From the NCBI GenBank assembly GCA_017555445.1, contig JAFZGK010000073.1, positions 1 to 13,299 of the forward strand: a stretch of DNA of 13,299 nucleotides, written 5' to 3'. The position numbers and the translations under genes were made by a program. The stretch comes from Bacteroidales bacterium (GTDB lineage: Bacteria; Bacteroidota; Bacteroidia; Bacteroidales; UBA932). The notes beneath the pieces are model-generated. The model was not told the DNA's origin. It saw only the letters and a list, made by a program, of their open reading frames with translations, and did not search any database. Of this stretch, positions 1-5,925 are shown one piece after another; position 1 is the first letter of the stretch; the number at the start of each line of letters is the position of its first letter.

Positions 1-73
1 ACGCTTCTCGATAAATTGTATTTCTCGGTACTTGCTTCTTGTACAGTTTTCAGTCTTTTCAATGAACTTGTCG
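1..73 (-). other. Probable leader of a stable-RNA operon off the left edge
   Basis: This stretch lies downstream of two leftward promoters and has no credible coding sequence. Read on the minus strand it begins with GTTCATTGAAAAGACTGA and continues into an A-rich segment containing GTACAAGAAGCAAGTACC. That texture resembles the untranslated leaders before rRNA operons in Bacteroidales, as I recall them. The rRNA itself is not in the window, so this is inference. A tRNA operon or an ordinary highly expressed gene would also fit. Confidence 0.35.
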
Positions 74-76
74 TTG

Positions 77-93
77 CCCGTTTTTCGAACGGG
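77..93 (-). other. Initial-transcribed hairpin of P1
   Basis: The inverted repeat CCCGTT (77-82) / AACGGG (88-93) has a 5-base loop and sits at the predicted transcription start of P1, so it would form at the extreme 5' end of the RNA. There is no T tract, so it is not a terminator. A counterpart exists in the upstream copy. It may protect the 5' end or influence promoter escape; neither can be told from sequence. Confidence 0.5.
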
Positions 94-97
94 GCTG

Positions 98-128
98 CAA
101 AGGTACGCATTATTTTCAAACTTCCAAA
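98..128 (-). promoter_or_regulatory. Bacteroides-type promoter P1, leftward, perfect consensus
   Basis: On the minus strand TTTG (125-128) is followed after exactly 19 bases by TACCTTTG (98-105). This matches the primary sigma factor consensus of Bacteroides, TTTG about 19-21 bases before TAnnTTTG. Transcription would start near 90-95 and run off the left edge. The same arrangement recurs 123 bases upstream, so this is the proximal of two tandem promoters. Confidence 0.75.
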
Positions 129-199
129 TCTTTTTGCAAAATTTTTTCATTTTTTCGTTTCTGCGTCAGTCTTTATAAGAACTCTCAGCCTTCTAGCTG

Positions 200-216
200 C
201 CCGTTTTTCAAATGGG
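200..216 (-). other. Initial-transcribed hairpin of P2
   Basis: CCCGTTT (200-206) pairs with AAATGGG (210-216) through six Watson-Crick pairs and one G:T pair. It has the same position relative to the -7 box as the hairpin of P1, so the structure travels with the promoter in the duplication. Confidence 0.45.
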
Positions 217-220
217 AGTG

Positions 221-251
221 CAAAGGTACGACTTATTTCCAAACTTCCAAA
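221..251 (-). promoter_or_regulatory. Bacteroides-type promoter P2, leftward, perfect consensus
   Basis: On the minus strand TTTG (248-251) is followed by a 19-base spacer and TACCTTTG (221-228). The DNA just upstream of the -33 box is A-rich on this strand. This is the distal promoter of the tandem pair and fires in the same direction as P1. Confidence 0.75.
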
Positions 252-255
252 TTTT

Positions 256-380
256 TTGTGACAAATTTTAAGCTTTTTGAGACGATTTTAGAACCTTTAG
301 CAACTATCATATTAATAGTCAAATAATTACACTTATAACAAACTCTAATAAAATTTTATACACTTATATCTATCGTACAA
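256..380. other. AT-rich intergenic stretch, no gene seen
   Basis: This is strongly AT-rich sequence between the distal promoter P2 and the terminator of the porin-like gene. No open reading frame of credible composition, RNA fold or repeat stood out. Its only plausible role visible here is as upstream A/T-rich DNA helping promoter P2. Confidence 0.4.
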
Positions 381-421
381 ATAAAGGAGGATACTGATAT
401 TTTTCAGTGATCCTCCTTTAT
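381..421 (-). terminator. Probable terminator of the porin-like gene
   Basis: A long near-perfect inverted repeat pairs AAAGGAGGAT on the left with ATCCTCCTTT on the right, extended inward by CTGA/TCAG after a small bulge. It lies about 40 bases past the stop codon at 458. On the minus strand the stem is followed by a modest T-rich run (TTTATTTGT). It separates this gene from the leftward promoters P1 and P2. Confidence 0.7.
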
Positions 422-457
422 ATATATAAGTATATCCTTATCCGAATTGATCAGTCG

Positions 458-1816
458 TTAGAAGTTGAATCTCACAACAGACTGGATACGGTTGTTTCCT
501 ACCCAATGGAGATTTTCAGTTGCGAGTGCCTTATTGTTGAAGGTGTCGCCATACTGTGCTGCTGTATACTGATACTCGAGACCAAGGGTAAGCTTGCCGA
601 AGTTGTATATGATCTCAGGGTTGATTCTGTAGATCTGATTGAGGTTTGCAAAACCGTTCTTGTTGAAATAGATCTTATCAGCAGTTACCGGGCCGGTGGC
701 TACATCATCTGAAAGACCAAGATTCTTTGCATAGCCAAGAAGGAGAACACCCTGCCACTTCTTTCCGTATGAAGCACAAACCCATGATGATGAGTTGTGA
801 AGTGGTGCATAGCCCCAGCTTCCATCCTCATACTCATCTACCTTTGCATAACCGCTCATGATTCCGATATGCTCACCTGCAGATGCAAAGATTGTCTTTG
901 CCTTCAAAGAGAAGAGATTCTTGGTATACTGGAGGTACATGAAAGGTGATGCAGTAGTGATACGGTCTGATACCTTTACAGTAACGCCGTCTGCGTTCTT
1001 ACCCTGTACGCGTGGCTTGATGCTGAGGATATCGATACCGAATCTTCCGAGGAAACCACCCTTCTTATATGTTACTCCTGCATAGAATTCAGGAATACCT
1101 GAATACTTCATATAATCAGCTACACTTCCGCTTGGGCCATTTGAAGTATACTGCTGCTGCCAGAGTGCTGCTGCTGTAACGATCCAGTTGCTGCCAAGGT
1201 TAGCATCCATCTGAACGAGCGGTGTTCTTGAGAATGGAGCGAAAGGTGCTGCAACTTCAAGGCTGAAGCTCTGAGGGAAGTCTGCTCCCATAGGGTGCCA
1301 AGCCTGTCCGATCTTAAGACCTACCGAAGCAGCCTTGTCTCCCATAGGAAGATCCTTCCATGTAACTGTAGCATATGCCTGACGGAGTCTGAGGGTCGCT
1401 GTTCCGGTACCCGACGTTGTAGAAGGAAGTCCTACATTTGAAGAAGCCTTTGACAAACCGCTATAGAAGTCAGCCTCAACTTTTGCTCCAAGGTGTACAT
1501 TACCGATATAGTAGCCGCTGACATCAACACCAACGCGTGAAGTAAGGGCAAGGAAACGGAATGACGACTGTGCATTAAGGTCTTCGCCAAGCTCATTAAG
1601 TTTTACATCCTTAGGGATATAGTTGAAGAGGTCACCAGTACCTGCAACGCTCTCACGAGAGTCGTATGTGAAATAGTTTCTGATGAATCCGTAGAATTTG
1701 AAATGATTTTCAAGATTCTGTTTCACCTCAGAAGTATTCTCTGCAGCCTTGTCTGCTGCGTCAGCCGCAAATGCAGAAAGAAGTGCAACTGAAAGAATAA
1801 TAAAAAGACGTTTCAT
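458..1816 (-). CDS. Outer-membrane beta-barrel protein, DcaP-like porin
   Basis: The predicted protein has 452 residues. It opens with a signal peptide (MKRLFIILSVALLSAFAADA, cleavage near residue 20), then a short charged segment and strand-like alternating sequence beginning FKFYGFIRNYF, and it ends in Phe (VVRFNF), as outer-membrane barrels do. The LRLRQAY segment and later GQAWHP resemble DcaP-type porins, trimeric channels first linked to dicarboxylates in Acinetobacter; I place it there only tentatively. The reading frame is open up to 1909, but those codons cross the promoter at 1873-1880 and would bury the signal peptide, so ATG at 1816 is preferred. It lies downstream of the DASS symporter in the same direction but has its own promoter and terminator. 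A general Bacteroidota porin of unknown substrate is the main alternative. Confidence 0.7.
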   Translation of the reverse strand: MKRLFIILSVALLSAFAADAADKAAENTSEVKQNLENHFKFYGFIRNYFTYDSRESVAGTGDLFNYIPKDVKLNELGEDLNAQSSFRFLALTSRVGVDVSGYYIGNVHLGAKVEADFYSGLSKASSNVGLPSTTSGTGTATLRLRQAYATVTWKDLPMGDKAASVGLKIGQAWHPMGADFPQSFSLEVAAPFAPFSRTPLVQMDANLGSNWIVTAAALWQQQYTSNGPSGSVADYMKYSGIPEFYAGVTYKKGGFLGRFGIDILSIKPRVQGKNADGVTVKVSDRITTASPFMYLQYTKNLFSLKAKTIFASAGEHIGIMSGYAKVDEYEDGSWGYAPLHNSSSWVCASYGKKWQGVLLLGYAKNLGLSDDVATGPVTADKIYFNKNGFANLNQIYRINPEIIYNFGKLTLGLEYQYTAAQYGDTFNNKALATENLHWVGNNRIQSVVRFNF

Positions 1817-1854
1817 GATATTAAATCTTAGGTTATATACTATATAAATACGGA

Positions 1855-1868
1855 CCGCTCTGAAGCGG
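1855..1868 (-). other. Initial-transcribed hairpin upstream of the porin gene
   Basis: CCGCT (1855-1859) pairs with AGCGG (1864-1868) around a 4-base loop, extendable outward with a mismatch. It begins a few bases past the -7 box, so it lies at or just inside the 5' end of the transcript, like the hairpins of promoters P1 and P2. Confidence 0.4.
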
Positions 1869-1872
1869 CCCG

Positions 1873-1906
1873 CAAATATAGGGATTTTTTCAGAATACGA
1901 TGCAAA
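1873..1906 (-). promoter_or_regulatory. Promoter of the porin-like gene
   Basis: On the minus strand TATATTTG (1873-1880) is a perfect -7 box. A TTTG lies upstream at 1903-1906 with a 22-base spacer, slightly longer than ideal. The site is in the gap between the symporter stop codon and the porin start, leaving a 5' leader of roughly 50 bases. Confidence 0.6.
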
Positions 1907-1935
1907 CAAGCATCATAGCTGATATCATAAGCAGA

Positions 1936-3402
1936 TTATGCCGCGAATGGGAAGATCTTAGTAAGCCAGAAGAAGGCAAATACAAGACCGATAACACCAA
2001 TCACAAGACCTACCTTGAGCATATCCTTAGTCTTGATAAGACCAGTAGAGAATGCGATAGCATTAGGAGGTGTAGAGATAGGCATCAACATCGCAAGTGA
2101 AGCACATACTGCAACAAAGCAGATCATAGCCTTCTCGCCACCGAAGCCTGCGAATGCAGGGTTTGCAGAAAGTCCTGATGATACAGCGCAAAGGATAGGA
2201 ATGAGGAGGGCTGCTGTAGCTGAGTTGCTGATGAAGTTAGAGAGCAAGTAGCATACAAGACCTGCAACAACAAACACAACAACGATAGACATCTCGCCGA
2301 ATGGAATAGCATTTACGAGAGTTGCACCAAGGCCTGTACCTCCCTTAGAGATGTCGAGCATTGCATAACCGAGGGCGAAACCTCCGGCAACGAGCCAAAG
2401 CACGCTCCAGTCGATCTGCTTGATATCCTCCTTGTCGAATGTACCTGTACATACAAATACTGCAAGAGGAATAAGAGCAACAACGTTTGAGCTGATACCT
2501 GTAAGGCTCTCAGTAGCCCAGAGAAGGATAGTTACAGCGAAAGTGATCCATACGAGATATGTTCTCCATGTAGTAGGCTTGTCATTAGCTGGAATGTTCA
2601 CAACAAGCTTCTTTGTTGAGAATGGGAACATTACCTGAAGAACAACCCAAGCGATGAGGATCATGATGAACACGAACGGAATCATGTGGATAGCCCACTC
2701 ACCGAATGCGATGCTTGAACCGAAATAAGTCTCAAGGTTTGATACTGCAGTACCGTTAGGAGGTGTACCGATTGTTGTTCCGATACCACCGATGTTTGCT
2801 GAAACCGGAATTGAGAGTGCAAGAGCGATCTTACCCTTGTCTCCCTCTGGGAATGTAGCAAGGATAGGTGCAAGGAACGCAAGCATCATGGCAGCTGTAG
2901 CTGTGTTGCTCATGAACATTGAGAATACTGCGATTACCACGAGGAAACCGAGAAGCACCATCTTAGGGTTTGTACCGAAAGGCTTCAAAAGTACTCTTGC
3001 CAAAGTAACATCAAGACCATATTTCTGAGCCATGATAGCGAGTGTAAATCCACCAAGGAAGAGCATTACAACAGGATCGGCAAAAGCAGACATGATCTTG
3101 GTGTAATTCATGATACCCTCAAGCTTCGCACCTGACGCGTCTACCATAAGGAAGCCAAGTCCCTTGTTTGAGAGCATGAGGAGAGCCAGAACAATTACCA
3201 TCACTGATGTTGTCCAGCTTGGAATGATCTCGAAGATCCACATGAGAGCAGCGAATACGAAGAGCGCGATTGTACGCTGCTGGAGAACTGTAAGTCCCTC
3301 AATACCAAAGAAAGAGGTAGGGACTGCAAGAAGGAAAATTGTGATCAGCAACACCAATGGAAGCAGAACACAAAATTTTGTAGAAAATTTCTTAGTACCC
3401 AT
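1936..3402 (-). CDS. DASS/SLC13-family sodium-coupled anion (dicarboxylate) symporter
   Basis: This 488-residue inner-membrane protein is made almost entirely of hydrophobic segments, the usual size for the divalent-anion:sodium symporter family. The two inverted halves show the family signatures: SNT at residues 165-167 with TPPN at 213-216, and SNS at 392-394 with TPPN at 445-448. In the structure of the Vibrio homologue VcINDY, two SNT motifs bind the substrate carboxylates and help form the sodium sites; here the second is SNS. DWSVLWLVAGGFALG (331-345) is also typical. The likely substrates are C4-dicarboxylates such as succinate, fumarate or malate; sulfate or citrate transport cannot be excluded. 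It has its own promoter and no clear terminator before the porin gene, so read-through is possible. Confidence 0.9.
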   Translation of the reverse strand: MGTKKFSTKFCVLLPLVLLITIFLLAVPTSFFGIEGLTVLQQRTIALFVFAALMWIFEIIPSWTTSVMVIVLALLMLSNKGLGFLMVDASGAKLEGIMNYTKIMSAFADPVVMLFLGGFTLAIMAQKYGLDVTLARVLLKPFGTNPKMVLLGFLVVIAVFSMFMSNTATAAMMLAFLAPILATFPEGDKGKIALALSIPVSANIGGIGTTIGTPPNGTAVSNLETYFGSSIAFGEWAIHMIPFVFIMILIAWVVLQVMFPFSTKKLVVNIPANDKPTTWRTYLVWITFAVTILLWATESLTGISSNVVALIPLAVFVCTGTFDKEDIKQIDWSVLWLVAGGFALGYAMLDISKGGTGLGATLVNAIPFGEMSIVVVFVVAGLVCYLLSNFISNSATAALLIPILCAVSSGLSANPAFAGFGGEKAMICFVAVCASLAMLMPISTPPNAIAFSTGLIKTKDMLKVGLVIGVIGLVFAFFWLTKIFPFAA

Positions 3403-3443
3403 TATTTTGTTAGTTAAAAAATATCCTTTTTGAAAAGCGGGCG

Positions 3444-3474
3444 CAAAGTTAACCTTATTTTATAATATAGCAAT
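3444..3474 (-). promoter_or_regulatory. Promoter of the DASS symporter gene
   Basis: On the minus strand TAACTTTG (3444-3451) is a perfect -7 box. ATTG (3471-3474) sits 19 bases upstream, three of four bases matching the -33 box; an exact TTTG is at 3475-3478 with a 23-base spacer. The start of the promoter runs into the T tract of the gdh terminator. Confidence 0.6.
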
Positions 3475-3517
3475 CAAAAAAAGAAAAAAGTGGGACAAGC
3501 ACTCCTGTCCCACTTTT
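3470..3517 (-). terminator. Rho-independent terminator of the korA-korB-gdhA operon
   Basis: A perfect 12-base stem, AAAAGTGGGACA (3486-3497) with TGTCCCACTTTT (3506-3517), has an 8-base loop. On the minus strand it is followed by a long T-rich run. It starts 16 bases past the stop codon at 3534 and is a textbook intrinsic terminator. Confidence 0.92.
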
Positions 3518-3533
3518 ATTCATTATTAGGATA

Positions 3534-4874
3534 TTAGATGATACCCTGCTCGAGCATTGCCTGTGCAACCTTCATGAAGCCGGCGATGTTCGCACCCTTC
3601 ACATAGTTGATGTAGCCGTCTGGCTGAGTTCCGTACTTAACGCAAGCCTCATGGATGTTAGACATGATAGCATGGAGCTTCTCGTCAACCTCAGCTGGAC
3701 TCCAGCTGATATGCATTGCGTTCTGAGTCATTTCAAGACCTGAAGTAGCAACACCACCTGCGTTTACTGCCTTACCTGGAGCGAACATGATGCCTGCCTT
3801 CTGGAATGCTGCAATTGCTTCAGGAGTACATCCCATGTTTGAAACCTCGGCAGCAAGCCATGTTCCGTTTGCAAGGAGTTCCTCAGCATCAGCACCTGTG
3901 AGCTCGTTCTGGAATGCACATGGCATTGCGATGTCACACTTGATGCTCCAAGCCTTCTTGCCTGGGTAGAATGTTGCTGAAGGGAACTTCTCTGCGAATG
4001 GAGCAACAACGTCATTGTTAGATGCGCGGAGCTCAAGCATGTATGCGATCTTCTCATCGTTCATTCCTTCCGGATCATAGATAGCTCCGTCCGGACCTGA
4101 AATAGCGATGACCTTAGCACCGAGTTCGGTAGCCTTTGTTGCAGCACCCCATGCTACGTTACCGAAACCTGAGAGGGCGATAGTCTTGCCTGCGATGTCC
4201 TTTCCAGCCACCTGAAGCATATGCTGAACGAAATATACTGCACCGAAACCAGTAGCCTCTGGACGAAGGATAGAACCTCCCCAAGTGAGACCCTTACCTG
4301 TGAGCACGCCAGTGTTGTACTGCTGAGCAAGCTTGCGATACATACCATCAAGGTATCCGATCTCGCGGCCACCTACTCCGATATCACCTGCAGGTACGTC
4401 CTGATCAGGACCGATCACCTTCCAGAGCTCAAGCATGAAAGCCTGGCAGAAACGCATGATCTCTGCATCTGACTTACCCTTAGGGTTGAAGTCTGAACCT
4501 CCCTTACCACCACCCATAGGGAGTGTTGTGAGGGCATTCTTGAATGTCTGCTCGAAACCGAGGAACTTAAGGATTGAAGGGTTTACAGACGGGTGGAAAC
4601 GGAGACCTCCCTTATATGGTCCGATAGCTGAGTTGAACTGAACTCTGTAACCGGTGTTTGTCTGAACTTCACCATTGTCATCGACCCATGTAACCTTGAA
4701 TGTAAGGATACGCTCAGGCTCGACGATACGCTCTACGATCTTTGCAGCCTCGAACTCAGGATGCTGGTTATATACTTCCTCAATAGACTCCAATACTTCG
4801 TGTACTGCCTGGAGATATTCTTTCTCGTAAGGATACTTGGCCTGGAGTTTGGCCATCAATTCATTAGTGTTCAT
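3534..4874 (-). CDS. gdhA: Hexameric glutamate dehydrogenase, probably NAD- or dual-specific
   Basis: The 446-residue product interconverts 2-oxoglutarate plus ammonium and glutamate in the cytoplasm. Family hallmarks are KGGLRFHP (88-95), the PMGGGKGGSDF segment carrying catalytic Lys124, and PAGDIGVGGRE with Asp164. The Rossmann motif is GFGNVA (236-241). The coenzyme pocket has F237 and then P261-D262 (SGPDG). These match F238, P262 and D263 of the NAD-dependent Clostridium symbiosum enzyme rather than the Ser-rich NADP type of E. coli, as I recall those sequences. The frame is open to 4910, but that would overlap korB; ATG at 4874 gives MNTNELM, the usual family N-terminus, 20 bases after the korB stop. 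No promoter is seen in that gap, so it is most likely transcribed with korAB. The gene symbol covers the family, not a proven coenzyme. Confidence 0.93.
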   Translation of the reverse strand: MNTNELMAKLQAKYPYEKEYLQAVHEVLESIEEVYNQHPEFEAAKIVERIVEPERILTFKVTWVDDNGEVQTNTGYRVQFNSAIGPYKGGLRFHPSVNPSILKFLGFEQTFKNALTTLPMGGGKGGSDFNPKGKSDAEIMRFCQAFMLELWKVIGPDQDVPAGDIGVGGREIGYLDGMYRKLAQQYNTGVLTGKGLTWGGSILRPEATGFGAVYFVQHMLQVAGKDIAGKTIALSGFGNVAWGAATKATELGAKVIAISGPDGAIYDPEGMNDEKIAYMLELRASNNDVVAPFAEKFPSATFYPGKKAWSIKCDIAMPCAFQNELTGADAEELLANGTWLAAEVSNMGCTPEAIAAFQKAGIMFAPGKAVNAGGVATSGLEMTQNAMHISWSPAEVDEKLHAIMSNIHEACVKYGTQPDGYINYVKGANIAGFMKVAQAMLEQGII

Positions 4875-4894
4875 TGTGTTATTTTTATTGGTTA

Positions 4895-5914
4895 TTATTT
4901 CACTTCCCAAGTCGATCCGCTGCGGAGGAGGTCGTCAACGCACTGGATCTTTGATTTTGCCTTTACTTCTGCCACCTGATCACGTACACCGTCATCATAT
5001 GTAGTTTCCTTCACATCGCGGATGACACCAAGTGCCACAGGGAAATCAGGATACTTCATATCTGCAAGCATCATATGGATACCTACATTCTCTGAATGTG
5101 CGTCATGTACGAGGATATCGTCTTCAGTAACACCGTTCTCACCGATCGTAACGACTCTGAGACCCATTCCGTCAAGAACAATACCTTTATCATTATTCTT
5201 TCCGAAGATCATCTTCTCACCATGACGGAGGATGATGGTCCTGTCTGCACGACACTCTCTGTCAGCAATGAGCTTATGCGCTCCATCATTGAAGATGACA
5301 CAGTTGGTAAGCATTTCCATCACCGAACATCCGTCATGCTTTGCTGCTGCAAGCATAATCTCCGAACTGAGCTTGAGCTCAGAATCCAAGCTGCGGGCGA
5401 AGAATGTACCCTTAGCGCCGAGCACAAGGCTGCCTGGATTGAAAGGATGCTCTACTGTTCCATAAGGAGATGTCTTTGTGACTGCTCCAAAACGTGATGT
5501 AGGAGAGTACTGACCCTTGGTAAGACCGTATATCTGGTTATTGAAGAGTACGATGTTGATGTCGACATTTCTTCTGATAGCGTGGATGAAGTGGTTACCG
5601 CCGATGGCAAGAGCATCACCGTCACCACATGCCTGCCATACTGCAAGATCAGGGTTCGCTACCTTGATACCTGTAGAGATAGCAGTCGCACGACCGTGAA
5701 TACTATGGAATCCATATGTATTCATATAATAAGGAAGGCGTGAAGAGCAACCGATACCGGAAACGACAACATACCTCTCCTTGCTGTAGCCCAAAGCTTC
5801 TGTCACATCAGGAAGGGCTCTCTGAAGAGCTGCAAGAACACCATGGTCACCACATCCCGGGCACCATCTTACTTCCTGATCGCTTTTGAATTCCTTGAAT
5901 GTATATCTTGGCAT
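4895..5914 (-). CDS. korB: 2-oxoglutarate:ferredoxin oxidoreductase, beta subunit
   Basis: This 339-residue thiamine-diphosphate-binding subunit forms, with KorA, the enzyme that converts 2-oxoglutarate and CoA to succinyl-CoA and CO2 with reduction of ferredoxin, or runs in reverse. CPGCGDH (18-24) and a further Cys at 56 are conserved, consistent with cysteines liganding a 4Fe-4S cluster in this family. The TPP motif is GDGDALAIGGNH (97-108) with the paired Asn at 125-126 (NNQIYGLTKGQ). The length is normal for two-subunit enzymes. It starts 11 bases after the korA stop. Assignment to 2-oxoglutarate rather than another 2-oxoacid rests on overall resemblance to Bacteroides KorB and on the glutamate dehydrogenase next door. 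Confidence 0.9.
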   Translation of the reverse strand: MPRYTFKEFKSDQEVRWCPGCGDHGVLAALQRALPDVTEALGYSKERYVVVSGIGCSSRLPYYMNTYGFHSIHGRATAISTGIKVANPDLAVWQACGDGDALAIGGNHFIHAIRRNVDINIVLFNNQIYGLTKGQYSPTSRFGAVTKTSPYGTVEHPFNPGSLVLGAKGTFFARSLDSELKLSSEIMLAAAKHDGCSVMEMLTNCVIFNDGAHKLIADRECRADRTIILRHGEKMIFGKNNDKGIVLDGMGLRVVTIGENGVTEDDILVHDAHSENVGIHMMLADMKYPDFPVALGVIRDVKETTYDDGVRDQVAEVKAKSKIQCVDDLLRSGSTWEVK

Positions 5915-5925
5915 AACTGTTTCTT

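Larger units (their letters stand above)
51..132. repeat. Tandem direct repeat, proximal copy (promoter + hairpin + leader motif)
   Basis: This is the proximal copy of an imperfect tandem repeat, paired with 167-255. Shared parts on the minus strand, in order of transcription, are the -33 TTTG, the 19-base spacer, TACCTTTGCA, the CCCGTT hairpin, and a motif of the form GTTC..T..AAAGACTGA (51-68 here, 167-183 there). The promoter boxes are offset by 123 bases and the leader motif by 115-116, so the copies differ by small indels. Confidence 0.7.
167..255. repeat. Tandem direct repeat, distal copy
   Basis: This is the distal copy of the unit at 51-132. Its promoter boxes are intact and its hairpin is slightly weakened (one G:T pair). 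The leader motif reads GTTCTTATAAAGACTGA. Retention of both consensus boxes and their spacing in both copies, while other bases have drifted, suggests that both promoters are used. Confidence 0.7.

Noticed and set aside
16..261. Plus-strand open frame of 81 codons with an internally repeated ARFSNG...KVR segment
   Set aside because: The repeat is the duplicated minus-strand promoter and hairpin read in the wrong direction. The frame has no promoter of its own and an unlikely Phe/Leu/Ser composition.
1817..1909. N-terminal extension of the porin-like gene to an ATG at 1909
   Set aside because: The added 31 codons cross the -7 box and the start-site hairpin and would place the signal peptide internally.
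1914..1938. Weak symmetrical sequence after the symporter stop as a possible terminator
   Set aside because: The arms are short and interrupted and no T tract follows on the minus strand.
4875..4910. N-terminal extension of gdhA to an ATG at 4910
   Set aside because: It would overlap the korB stop and add 12 residues not seen in the family; ATG at 4874 gives the usual N-terminus.
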